In this document: piece by piece, positions 50,180-58,592 of the stretch
Numbering within the stretch: position 1 is the first letter of the stretch
How the letters are laid out: every line of letters begins with the position of its first letter
From: Paenibacillus sp. FSL A5-0031
GTDB lineage: Bacteria; Bacillota; Bacilli; Paenibacillales; Paenibacillaceae
NCBI RefSeq assembly: GCF_001956295.1
Contig: NZ_MRTD01000001.1
Span: 682,001-746,000 of the forward strand
Direction: 5' to 3'
DNA length: 64,000 nucleotides
Position numbers and translations under genes: made by a program
Notes under the pieces: generated by a model
What the model was told of the DNA's origin: nothing
What the model saw: the letters and a program-made list of their open reading frames with translations, nothing else
Databases searched by the model: none

Positions 50180-50845
50180 ATGAATAAACCATTTATTAGA
50201 AACCATCAATATAATTTGATTAAGAAACAAGCACATCTGCTTCAAACTGCGTGTAACACGGTATCCGATCCGAAAGTAGTTGAAGCGGTTAGGTATAGTA
50301 CGCAAACAAAGATTTCCGAAGCATTCCCGGACGCAACTGATCTTCAAAAGCATGAGTTAGAGAAGCTTGCAACGTTAAATAGGACGGAAGAAATTCAATC
50401 CTATTTGCAATCGCTGCAGCCATTGATGTCGGAATTCACTCAAGTAACGGCAGCTCAAATAAAAAAGCTGTTCCCAAAAGTCAAAAAGCTAAAGGTACCC
50501 GATTTAGATGATATTGACTACCGTTATGTTACGTATATGGGTTGGACCGATATCGCATCTAATAAGCTGTTTCTTATTTACCGTCAAGACGGACAGCTTA
50601 TCGGCATTGAAGGAAAGTTTACGCCAACAAATAAGAAAAGCAACTGTTTTTTGTGCAATAGACATGAAGAGGTTGCGTTATTCACGGCCATTACGAAATC
50701 AAGGCCTGCTAATGCTTCACCTGATTACTACAAGGCGATTGGAAATTATATGTGCGTTAACAGCAAAGCCTGCAACGCAAATATAACGGATGTCACCGTT
50801 TTAGAGAAATTCTTCAGCAACTTTATTGGAAAACATGAATCATAA
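50180..50845 (+). CDS. FusB/FusC family elongation factor G-binding protein
   Basis: The 221-residue protein is a two-domain EF-G-binding protein. The N-terminal helical bundle (about 1-90: NHQYNLIKKQAHLLQTACNTVSDPKVVEAV) and the C-terminal treble-clef zinc domain (about 120-218), with CFLC (Cys156, Cys159) and MCVNSKAC (Cys192, Cys198), plus YRYVTYMGWTDIASNKLFLIYRQDGQLIGIEGKF, are diagnostic. It binds EF-G and helps ribosomes released from fusidic-acid-stalled complexes, giving resistance. Chromosomal versions are common in Bacillales, so clinical resistance is not implied. AATAAGGGGCTGAACAGCT precedes the ATG. A terminator follows. Confidence 0.9.
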   Translation: MNKPFIRNHQYNLIKKQAHLLQTACNTVSDPKVVEAVRYSTQTKISEAFPDATDLQKHELEKLATLNRTEEIQSYLQSLQPLMSEFTQVTAAQIKKLFPKVKKLKVPDLDDIDYRYVTYMGWTDIASNKLFLIYRQDGQLIGIEGKFTPTNKKSNCFLCNRHEEVALFTAITKSRPANASPDYYKAIGNYMCVNSKACNANITDVTVLEKFFSNFIGKHES

Positions 50846-50851
50846 AATGAA

Positions 50852-50885
50852 AAGAAGCATCAGAAATTCTGATGCTTCTTTTTTT
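50852..50885 (+). terminator. Rho-independent terminator
   Basis: AAGAAGCATCAGAA (50852-50865) pairs with TTCTGATGCTTCTT (50867-50880) with a tight loop, followed by TTTTT. Confidence 0.95.
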
Positions 50886-51026
50886 GTTGTGATTTGCTTC
50901 TTCCAGTATCACTGATTGCAGTCTACACAAGTTCTTCAAAAGTGTTGGTTACAATGAGGATAAGGAATAGTGGATAGGAGGACAAAAGAACAAATTTGAA
51001 AAATAGAAATGAAAAAAGTTTCCAAA

Positions 51027-51046
51027 ATACCCATTGGGGGTATAAT
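51027..51046 (+). promoter_or_regulatory. CsoR-type operator overlapping the ydhK -10 box
   Basis: ATACCCATTGGGGGTAT (51027-51043) has ATACCC/GGGTAT arms and a 5-bp centre; its right arm overlaps the -10 hexamer TATAAT (51041-51046). It has the same design as the 11585 operator. Confidence 0.7.
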
Positions 51047-51090
51047 GCAAATAACATACTGAACGAATAAACAGAGGAGTGTAATATAAA

Positions 51091-51642
51091 ATGAAAAAAC
51101 AATTGGTTTTACTTAGTGTTGCTGCGGTAATCGCTTTAAGTGGATGCGGTAAAAACGAAAATGCTGAGAACGCGATGACCAGCAATCAAGGTGAAGACCA
51201 CTCGCAAATGAATCACTCCAATAGCAGTCAGCTTCCAAAAGGGTTAAAAGAAGCTACGAATCCAACCTACAAGGTGGGGAGTGAAGCGATTATAAAAGCA
51301 GACCACATGGCAGGAATGAATGGAGCTACAGCAACAATTGTGGGCGCCTATACGACTACTGCCTACGCCGTATCTTATACCCCAACAACAGGCGGCGAAA
51401 AAGTGACCAATCATAAGTGGGTTATTCAAGAAGAAATTAAAGATGCAGGCGACAAACCCTATGAGCCAGGTACAAAAGTAATCCTTCAAGCAGACCATAT
51501 GGCGGGTATGAACGGCGCAACCGCAACAATTGATTCCGCAGAGCAAACGACGGTTTATATGTTTGATTACGTTCCAACCACTGGGGGACAAAAAATGAAA
51601 AACCATAAATGGGTAACGGAAAGCGAGCTTTCACCGAAGTGA
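51091..51642 (+). CDS. ydhK: YdhK family lipoprotein (two DUF1541 repeats)
   Basis: The 183-residue lipoprotein has a signal with lipobox ALSGC (QLVLLSVAAVIALSGCGKNE), a Ser/Asn/His-rich linker containing EDHSQMNHSN (a possible metal-binding patch), then two DUF1541 repeats. Each repeat contains KADHMAGMNGATATI or QADHMAGMNGATATI and a Y-x-P-T-T-G-G-x-K-x-x-N-H-K-W-V block, with many Met and His residues of a type that bind copper or silver. YdhK proteins are linked to copper homeostasis in Bacillus. A CsoR-type operator overlaps its promoter, so induction by copper is expected. GAGGAGTGTAATATAAA precedes the ATG. Confidence 0.88.
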   Translation: MKKQLVLLSVAAVIALSGCGKNENAENAMTSNQGEDHSQMNHSNSSQLPKGLKEATNPTYKVGSEAIIKADHMAGMNGATATIVGAYTTTAYAVSYTPTTGGEKVTNHKWVIQEEIKDAGDKPYEPGTKVILQADHMAGMNGATATIDSAEQTTVYMFDYVPTTGGQKMKNHKWVTESELSPK

Positions 51643-51662
51643 CCAACCGTTTCTGACCAAAC

Positions 51663-51702
51663 GACGATTCTATCTCAATAGTAGAGAGAATCGTCTTTTT
51701 TT
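51663..51702 (+). terminator. Rho-independent terminator
   Basis: GACGATTCT (51663-51671) pairs with AGAATCGTC (51687-51695), followed by seven T residues. Confidence 0.9.
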
Positions 51703-51773
51703 ATACAGGAAAACGAAACTTTTTTACAAATAATGGCGTCTAATCCTTGTAAATAAAACAATGAGGTGATGGT

Positions 51774-53162
51774 TTGCAAGGATTAAAAACGCGTTTGCTT
51801 ATTTTATTCATTGTAGGTGCTGTTTCATTATCTATGACACCAGCATCCGTAAATGCGGCGCAGTTACCTGTTCTAGATGGCATTATCAGCATTGATGGAA
51901 ATCATGCATTGGATAAAAAAGGTGTGCTCTGGTCATGGAATGAAAAAACATTTGAAGCCGTTCCCGTCTTGGATCAAGTAAAGAAAATCTCGGAAAGCAA
52001 TGCCGCCATAAGAACGGACGGCAGTGTGTGGACTTGGGGGAGAAAACCTGGAACGACGTCAGGCCTGTCTAATGTTCAACCCTCACAGGTGGAAGGTTTG
52101 GACAAAGTCAATGATATTTCAGGCAATTATGCATTAAAAGCAGATGGTACCGTATGGTCACTCGGTGGATTATGTGAATTTCAGATTCAAAATGATACAT
52201 GCAGAGAAGGCAGTAGTAAGGAAGATCAGCTTCGACCCGGCCGTATTGGCGAGTTTGAGAATATTGCTGCAATTGAAGGAAACGGTTATTTTCCGATTGC
52301 ACTTGCAAAAGATGGGACAGTGTGGATTTGGGGGTACGATAAATATGGCGATCCCTTTCTACCTATTCCAGTGCTTGATAAAAGCAGCATGAAAACAGAC
52401 AATTCTAATGGTATCACTTCTATTTCTAATGGAACACTCGTAACTTCTTCTTGGAATGTTTATATTATGAATCGATATTCTCTTTATGGGCTGACCGAGC
52501 CTAGCTTCAATCTGGCCAAACTCGCGCCAAACGTTTCAGCTGTATCAGGCTTTGTCGATGGGATGGGAGATTTTCACGCCTTTTCATTTGTACTTACGAA
52601 GGATGGCAAAGTATCGTACTGGATTTGGCCTGTACAAGATAAGAAGCTGTATCCTGTGAAAGGACTAGATCAAGTCAAGATGGTCAGCGCAATTGGCGAA
52701 GGAGCAGGTACAGCTTTGCATAAGGATGGAACGGTTTCTTCTTGGGGCAAGTTGAGTCAGTATTACGGTGACGATAAATACAAATACAACTATAAGATCA
52801 TACCTAAAAAAGTGGTTAAAGGCATCGGCATACGCTTAAATAATAAATACCACTTAATGGACGCACAAGCAGCTTTTATAAATGGATCCATTTTCGTGCC
52901 CGTAAGGGGACTTATTGAATCTCTCGGGGGTACGGTCAACTACTCAAATGACTTCGTAACGGTAAAATACGGTTCTCATTCAATCACAATGGAAGTGTGG
53001 AAGAACCAGGCAACGGTTGATGGCAATGTTGTAAAGTTAACCGCCCCTGTTCAAATCGTTAGAGGCAGTACGATGATTCCGCTGCGATTCGTTGCACAAG
53101 CACTGGGTGCAAATGTCGTATGGGATGGAAAAAATCAGGAAATACATTTGACATTAAAGTGA
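51774..53162 (+). CDS. Secreted RCC1-like repeat protein with copper-amine-oxidase N-terminal stalk domain
   Basis: A 462-residue protein with signal peptide LKTRLLILFIVGAVSLSMTPASVNAAQ (cleavage near residue 29). The middle (about 35-345) carries RCC1-like repeats, each with a [K/R]-x-DG-[T/S]-V-W/S-x-W-G core: RTDGSVWTWG, KADGTVWSLG, AKDGTVWIWG, TKDGKVSYWI, HKDGTVSSWG. The C-terminal ~100 residues are the Paenibacillus-type CuAO_N1 stalk domain (GSIFVPVRGLIESLGGTVNY, GSTMIPLRFVAQALGANVVWDGKNQEIHL). TTG 51774 follows ATGAGGTGATGGT. These two-part exported proteins are abundant in Paenibacillus and are probably cell-surface binding proteins; the ligand is unknown. Confidence 0.88.
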   Translation: MQGLKTRLLILFIVGAVSLSMTPASVNAAQLPVLDGIISIDGNHALDKKGVLWSWNEKTFEAVPVLDQVKKISESNAAIRTDGSVWTWGRKPGTTSGLSNVQPSQVEGLDKVNDISGNYALKADGTVWSLGGLCEFQIQNDTCREGSSKEDQLRPGRIGEFENIAAIEGNGYFPIALAKDGTVWIWGYDKYGDPFLPIPVLDKSSMKTDNSNGITSISNGTLVTSSWNVYIMNRYSLYGLTEPSFNLAKLAPNVSAVSGFVDGMGDFHAFSFVLTKDGKVSYWIWPVQDKKLYPVKGLDQVKMVSAIGEGAGTALHKDGTVSSWGKLSQYYGDDKYKYNYKIIPKKVVKGIGIRLNNKYHLMDAQAAFINGSIFVPVRGLIESLGGTVNYSNDFVTVKYGSHSITMEVWKNQATVDGNVVKLTAPVQIVRGSTMIPLRFVAQALGANVVWDGKNQEIHLTLK

Positions 53163-53197
53163 GCCGCAAATAAGTTTCAAAATAAGAAAATGAACAT

Positions 53198-53237
53198 AAC
53201 CAGTTTAAACACATCCCATGTGTTGAGCTGGTTTTTT
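53198..53237 (+). terminator. Rho-independent terminator
   Basis: AACCAG (53198-53203) pairs with CTGGTT (53228-53233) and ACACAT with ATGTGT inside it, followed by TTTT. Confidence 0.85.
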
Positions 53238-53240
53238 GTT

Positions 53241-53519
53241 ATAGAGGAAAGAAGCTTAGATTTGTCTTATTATCATTGAATCGCATACGATTTCCGTAAT
53301 ATTACATCTTATAGCTCGGTCAATTATGTCTTTATAATGTAAGGGTGTGACAACGAGAGGAGGGATGTCTATCATTCTATAATGAACTAGGAAAGTGAAC
53401 GGAAGGCTATACGGAAATCGCATAAAAGTGAAACAATCTTTTTTGTAAACGCTGCCATTCGTACGTTTTCGGTAGATCGCACATTTTCTTGCACCCCCAC
53501 ATTATTGAGGAGGAATATA
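53241..53519. promoter_or_regulatory. Leader/promoter region of the GH87 gene with an 11-bp inverted repeat
   Basis: CGATTTCCGTA (53288-53298) recurs as its complement TACGGAAATCG at 53410-53420, 111 bp apart. TTATAATG near 53333 looks like a -10 element. No coding sequence or known riboswitch is apparent. The long leader may form a hairpin or be an operator pair for looping. Confidence 0.4.
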
Positions 53520-56500
53520 ATGCGCAATAAGTATGTTGCATGGTCGCTCATCGTTACCATGCTATTCTCGACCTTGCTCCTATCTACTGGACCGTTTACT
53601 CCCGTTTCTGCTGCAGGTGGATCAAATCTGTCAATCGGCAAAGATGTTACAGCAAGCGGCCAATCTCAAACCTATAGTCCAAGCAATGTGAAAGACAGCA
53701 ACCAAGGAACGTATTGGGAAAGTGCAAATAACGCATTTCCACAATGGATCCAAGTCGATCTCGGCTCCAATACTAGCATCGACCAGATCGTATTAAAGCT
53801 GCCTGCAGGGTGGGAAACTCGGACGCAATCGCTTGCGGTTCAAGGCAGTGTTAATGGAACAACGTTTACGAATATTGCACCTTCTACTGGTTATGTATTT
53901 AATCCGGCGGTTGCAAGCAATTCGGTCACAATTAACTTCGCTTCAACGAACACACGTTATGTTCGCTTGAATTTTACAGGCAATACGGGCTGGCCAGCGG
54001 CACAGTTATCCGAATTCGAAATTTATGGCACTGCGCTGACACCGTCACCTACTCCTACGTCAACGCCTACAGGCACCTATCAGGCTGAGTCTGCTGCATT
54101 GTCCGGCGGAGCGAGCGTAAATACGGATCATACCGGTTATGCCGGCACTGGATTTGTTGACGGCTACTTAGCACAAGGTGCAACAACAACGTTTACGGTC
54201 AATGCAGCCGCTGCAGGCAGCCGCAACGTGACACTCAAGTACGCCAATGCTAGCGGAAGCACAAAAACGATAAGCATCTACGTAAACGGAACAAAAATCC
54301 GCCAAACCTCACTTCCTAACCTTGCATACTGGGATACATGGGGAACAAAAGCAGAAGTTCTCACTTTAAATGCAGGCTCCAATACGATTGCTTATAAATA
54401 CGATGCAGGTGATTCCGGCAATGTCAATCTTGACCAAATCACGGTTGATTCAACGATCATTACACCTACACCTTCTCCTACAGCAACGGCAACTCCTACT
54501 CCAACAGCGACACCAACAGCAACGCCAACTCCTACACCAACTGTGACACCAACTCCAACAGCAACGCCTACGACTCCTCCAGGTGGAAACATCGCAATTG
54601 GCAAAGCTATTAGCGCATCATCCAGCACACAAACGTTTATCGCAGCGAATGCAAACGATAATAACACCGCCACTTATTGGGAAGGCGGCAGCGCTTCGAG
54701 CACCTTAACTCTCGATCTTGGGGCGAATCATGACATTACATCCATCGTTCTGAAGCTGAATCCCTCTACAGAATGGGGCACTCGTACACAAACGATTCAA
54801 GTACTTGGCCATAACCAAAACACAACAACCTTCAGCAGCTTAGTGTCGGCGCAAGCTTATACGTTTAATCCAGCTTCGGGCAATACGGTAACGATTCCGA
54901 TTACCTCGACGGTTAAACGTCTGCAGTTGAATATTACGACGAACTCCGGCGCACCTGGCGGTCAAATCGCTGAGTTTCAAGTATACGGAACGCCTGCTCC
55001 AAACCCTGATTTAACGATTACAGGCATGTCATGGGCACCTGTCTCACCAATAGAGACAAATGAAATTACACTGAACGCAACAGTTAAAAATATCGGCAAC
55101 GCCAGTGCCCCGGCGACTACAGTCAACTTCTACCTTAACAACACGCTTGCAGGCTCTGCTCCAGCAGCCGCACTAGCTGCCGGTGCTTCAGTAACGGTAC
55201 CATTTAATGTTGGTGCCAAAACCGCAGCCACCTACTCGGTAAGCTCGAAGGTAGATGAGAACAATGCAATTATTGAGCAAAATGATGCCAACAACAGCTA
55301 TACGAATCCATCATCACTTATTGTCGCTCCTGTTGCCAGTTCCGATTTAATTGGAGCTGTATCCTGGACACCAAGTAATCCAGTTGCCAGCAATACAGTC
55401 GCTTTTAACGTTCTCCTTAACAATCAAGGAAACATTTCTTCAGCAAGCGGCACACATGGCGTAACCGTTATTCTTAAAAATTCTGCCGGCTCTACCATTC
55501 AGACCTATAACGGGTCATACAGCGGTACATTAGCAGCTGGCGCATCTGCAAATGTCAGTATTCCTGGGACATGGACAGCAGTAACAAGCAACTATACCGT
55601 AACCACGATTGTTGCTGTAGATGCAAATGAATTAGCAATTAAGCAAACAAATAACACGAGTTCAACAAGTCTAGTCGTATATTCTGCTCGAGGTGCTAGC
55701 ATGCCTTACAACAGGTACGATACGCAGGATGCGACTCGAGGTGGAGGAGCAACTTTACAATCTGCACCGACATTCGATCAGGCGCTAATTGCATCCGAGG
55801 CATCTGGTCAGAGCTACGTGTCACTTCCAACGAATGGCTCATATCTTCAGTGGAACGTAAGGCAAGGGGAGGGCGGAGCAGGCGTTACGATGAGATTTAC
55901 GATGCCTGACTCGTCTGATGGCATGGGACTCAGCGGATCACTTGATGTTTACGTCAATGGAGTCAAAGCCAAGACTATCCCGCTCACTTCCTACTACAAC
56001 TGGCAGTATTTCGCGAGTGATCAACCAGCCGATACACCATCCGGAGGACGTCCGCTCTTCCGATTTGATGAGGTGCACTGGAAACTGGATACAGCCCTTC
56101 AACCTGGCGATACCATACGTATCCAAAAAAGCAATGCTGACAATCTCGAATATGGCGTAGACTTCCTTGAAATCGAGCAGGTTCCTGCTGCGATTGCACG
56201 CCCGGCCAACTCAGTTTCTGTAACAGATTTTGGCGCTGTTGCAAACGATGGCCTCGATGATCTTGCGGCCTTCGAAGCTGCTGTAACATCAGCGGTTTCT
56301 ACAGGGAAAATCATGTATATACCGGAAGGAACCTTCCATCTCGGAAACATGTGGAAGGTCGGTTCTGTCAGTAACATGATTAATGATATTACGATCATGG
56401 GTGCAGGCATCTGGCATACGAACATCCAGTTTACGAACCCAAATGTAGCATCGGGCGGCATTTCATTCCGTGTCGAAGGCAAACTTGATTTTAGCAATAT

Positions 56501-57392
56501 CTATATGAATTCCAAGCTGCGGTCGCGCTATCACGAGGGTGCTATTTACAAGGGCTTTATGGACAATTTCGGAAAAAATTCTAAGGTGCACAATGTATGG
56601 GTTGAGCACTTTGAATGCGGTTTTTGGGTAGGGGATTATGCACATACACCAGCAATTTATGCGGATGGGCTTGTGATTGAAAATAGCCGGATCCGAAATA
56701 ATCTTGCTGACGGTGTCAACTTCGCCCAAGGAACGAGCAATTCGACTGTTCGCAACAGCAGCGTACGAAATAACGGTGATGATGGTCTTGCCGTATGGAC
56801 GAGTAATGTGAATGGTGCCCGCGCGGGTGTCAACAATACCTTCTCGTTTAATACGATTGAGAATAACTGGCGTGCGGCTGCTATTGCATTTTTCGGCGGG
56901 GGTGGACATAAGGCTACTAACAACTTGATCATCGACACTGTCGGCGGATCTGGCATTCGAATGAACACTGTATTCCCAGGCTACCATTTCCAGAACAATA
57001 CCGGCATTTTGTTCTCGGATACAACGATTATAAACAGCGGAACTAGTAAAGACCTCTACAATGGCGAACGCGGAGCTATCGATTTGGAGGCATCTAACGA
57101 TTCCATCAAAAACGTGACGTTTACCAACATCGATATTATCAATACGCAGCGCAGTGCTATCCAGTTTGGATATGGCGGCGGCTTTGAAAATATCGTGTTC
57201 AACAATATCAATATTAATGGTACGGGACGTGATGGAATCCTTACATCGCGGTTCACATCACCGCATCCAGGTGCGGCAATTTACACCTATACGGGGAATG
57301 GCTCAGCAACGTTCAACAACTTGACGACTAGCAATATCGCTCATCCCAACACGAATTACATCCAGAATGGATTTGGTTTGATCATTCAGTAA
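53520..57392 (+). CDS. Secreted multidomain GH87 alpha-1,3-glucanase (mycodextranase type)
   Basis: This 1290-residue secreted enzyme starts with a signal peptide (AWSLIVTMLFSTLLLSTGPF, cleavage near 32). Domains in order: discoidin/F5-8C (about 38-170), CBM6/35 (about 185-312: TYQAESAALSGGA, GFVDGY), a Thr-Pro repeat linker, second discoidin (about 358-492), two CARDB-like modules (about 498-720), a conserved linker domain, and a C-terminal right-handed beta-helix from VSVTDFGAVANDGLDDLAAF (about 900). This order matches alpha-1,3-glucanases such as that of Bacillus circulans. The catalytic triad fits: Asp1064 (LADGVN) and Asp1087-Asp1088 (NGDDGL). It would degrade fungal or streptococcal alpha-1,3-glucan. 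ATG 53520 follows TGAGGAGGAATATA. Confidence 0.88.
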   Translation: MRNKYVAWSLIVTMLFSTLLLSTGPFTPVSAAGGSNLSIGKDVTASGQSQTYSPSNVKDSNQGTYWESANNAFPQWIQVDLGSNTSIDQIVLKLPAGWETRTQSLAVQGSVNGTTFTNIAPSTGYVFNPAVASNSVTINFASTNTRYVRLNFTGNTGWPAAQLSEFEIYGTALTPSPTPTSTPTGTYQAESAALSGGASVNTDHTGYAGTGFVDGYLAQGATTTFTVNAAAAGSRNVTLKYANASGSTKTISIYVNGTKIRQTSLPNLAYWDTWGTKAEVLTLNAGSNTIAYKYDAGDSGNVNLDQITVDSTIITPTPSPTATATPTPTATPTATPTPTPTVTPTPTATPTTPPGGNIAIGKAISASSSTQTFIAANANDNNTATYWEGGSASSTLTLDLGANHDITSIVLKLNPSTEWGTRTQTIQVLGHNQNTTTFSSLVSAQAYTFNPASGNTVTIPITSTVKRLQLNITTNSGAPGGQIAEFQVYGTPAPNPDLTITGMSWAPVSPIETNEITLNATVKNIGNASAPATTVNFYLNNTLAGSAPAAALAAGASVTVPFNVGAKTAATYSVSSKVDENNAIIEQNDANNSYTNPSSLIVAPVASSDLIGAVSWTPSNPVASNTVAFNVLLNNQGNISSASGTHGVTVILKNSAGSTIQTYNGSYSGTLAAGASANVSIPGTWTAVTSNYTVTTIVAVDANELAIKQTNNTSSTSLVVYSARGASMPYNRYDTQDATRGGGATLQSAPTFDQALIASEASGQSYVSLPTNGSYLQWNVRQGEGGAGVTMRFTMPDSSDGMGLSGSLDVYVNGVKAKTIPLTSYYNWQYFASDQPADTPSGGRPLFRFDEVHWKLDTALQPGDTIRIQKSNADNLEYGVDFLEIEQVPAAIARPANSVSVTDFGAVANDGLDDLAAFEAAVTSAVSTGKIMYIPEGTFHLGNMWKVGSVSNMINDITIMGAGIWHTNIQFTNPNVASGGISFRVEGKLDFSNIYMNSKLRSRYHEGAIYKGFMDNFGKNSKVHNVWVEHFECGFWVGDYAHTPAIYADGLVIENSRIRNNLADGVNFAQGTSNSTVRNSSVRNNGDDGLAVWTSNVNGARAGVNNTFSFNTIENNWRAAAIAFFGGGGHKATNNLIIDTVGGSGIRMNTVFPGYHFQNNTGILFSDTTIINSGTSKDLYNGERGAIDLEASNDSIKNVTFTNIDIINTQRSAIQFGYGGGFENIVFNNININGTGRDGILTSRFTSPHPGAAIYTYTGNGSATFNNLTTSNIAHPNTNYIQNGFGLIIQ
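54464..54583. repeat. Thr-Pro coding microrepeat
   Basis: Roughly 120 bp of imperfect ACA/ACT-CCT/CCA hexamer repeats encode the TPTPTP-type linker between CBM6 and the second discoidin domain. The tract on the opposite strand yields an open frame that is an artefact of the repeats. Confidence 0.85.
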
Positions 57393-57428
57393 CAGATTGA
57401 TCATTCAGTAAGATCGAGAGATGTCTGA

Positions 57429-57463
57429 GTGGGGGAGTTCTTCGGAACTCCTCCACTTTTTTT
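57429..57463 (+). terminator. Rho-independent terminator with UUCG tetraloop
   Basis: GTGGGGGAGTTC (57429-57440) pairs with GAACTCCTCCAC (57445-57456) around TTCG, followed by seven T residues. Confidence 0.95.
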
Positions 57464-57739
57464 ATGTTTATCAAAGATATAAAACGAAAATGGAGAATCT
57501 CAAAATACATATTAAATATATACGATTTTAGAAAATGAATGAGAAAAACGAACAATTATATGAGCAATTAGTTGATAACGCCGTTAATTAGATAACACAA
57601 AGCGTTTAGTTAACCAAAATGTTCATGATTTAAATAAAAATAATCGGAATAATCCAAGCATTCTATGCATTAAATGAATTACCGTTCATATTTTATATAT
57701 AAAAGAAGCAATTCACTCCAGAAAGCAGGAGGTTATCGC
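57464..57739. other. AT-rich promoter region, nothing coded
   Basis: The gap before the PhyH gene is AT-rich with no coding sequence on either strand. AAAGCGTTT near 57600 has only the core of a catabolite-responsive element and was not accepted as one. Confidence 0.5.
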
Positions 57740-58546
57740 ATGAATGCCGAGCACAGTCAAGGACTTAATGCCATTTCGCAACCCGGTGAATTCACAGAGC
57801 TTGACCGTTTCATGTTCGAGTCGTGGGGTTATTTGATCATTCCTAATGTATTATCCGCTGACCAAGCACAGCAATGTTTGGAGGCATCTATTCGCCTGCA
57901 TGAGAGAGAAGGTACAACCGGATGGGCTCAGGTTGGCCGAGGATTTGAAAGCGAACCCACGCTGGATCAGTTGATTGATCACCCTGCGGTGCTCCCAAAA
58001 GTGAGAGCATTATATGGCGATCGTTTTATTCTTCAATCCGCTTGGTGCACGAAGCAGCCGGCATTTGGAGGAGCAGGCGGCTGGCATCAGGATGGCTCAG
58101 GAGCTTACGATTTTAATCAACTAGCTTATCCGATTCCTCTGCTGCAGCTGCGCGCTTCCTATTTGCTCACTGACCAATCGCTACCTAGGATGGGCAACAT
58201 GGAGATGATTCCAGGAAGCCATAGAGCCCAAGTTCCACTCCCGGCAGACATTCGCCGCGACAAAGGTGACTTGCCTGTAGGACATGTCATTTGTGCTCCT
58301 GCCGGATCTGTATTGCTCTTCCATAACGCGGTTTGGCATCGTACATATTTTCATGATGGAGATTACGACCGTTATACCGCACATTACATTTATAGTCCGC
58401 CTTGGGTTCGATTCTCCGATCGTTTTGCAAACAACAAGGACTATTTGGAGCGTACAACGCCTATGCGCCGTTATTTAGCAGGAGAATATGAGCGGCCAGA
58501 CGCGCCATTTGGCGCCGGGTACCCCGCAACGGCTTTTAAAGATTAG
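57740..58546 (+). CDS. Phytanoyl-CoA dioxygenase (PhyH) family Fe(II)/2-oxoglutarate enzyme
   Basis: The 268-residue protein has the double-stranded beta-helix with the iron triad H-x-D in GGWHQDGSG, the distal His in AVWHRTYFHDGDYDRYTAHYIYS and the 2-oxoglutarate Arg nearby (YTAHYIYSPPWVRFSDR). The N-terminus FDRFMFESWGYLIIPNVLS-like segment is typical. ATG 57740 follows AAAGCAGGAGGTTATCGC. It precedes two Gfo/Idh/MocA oxidoreductases without a terminator; such trios are common in carbohydrate or inositol catabolic islands of Paenibacillus, where the substrate is normally a sugar or sugar acid. Substrate unknown. Confidence 0.87.
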   Translation: MNAEHSQGLNAISQPGEFTELDRFMFESWGYLIIPNVLSADQAQQCLEASIRLHEREGTTGWAQVGRGFESEPTLDQLIDHPAVLPKVRALYGDRFILQSAWCTKQPAFGGAGGWHQDGSGAYDFNQLAYPIPLLQLRASYLLTDQSLPRMGNMEMIPGSHRAQVPLPADIRRDKGDLPVGHVICAPAGSVLLFHNAVWHRTYFHDGDYDRYTAHYIYSPPWVRFSDRFANNKDYLERTTPMRRYLAGEYERPDAPFGAGYPATAFKD

Positions 58547-58592
58547 CAATTCGCCGCTTAAGCAAATATTTGAATAATGGAGGGATTTTCGA

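Noticed and set aside
54392-54673. Open frame on the minus strand under the glucanase
   Set aside because: It is a shadow of the Thr-Pro repeat tract; its product is a low-complexity Val/Gly repeat with no ribosome binding site.
57590-57620. Catabolite-responsive element (cre) near AAAGCGTTT
   Set aside because: Only the central bases match; the outer palindromic bases do not.
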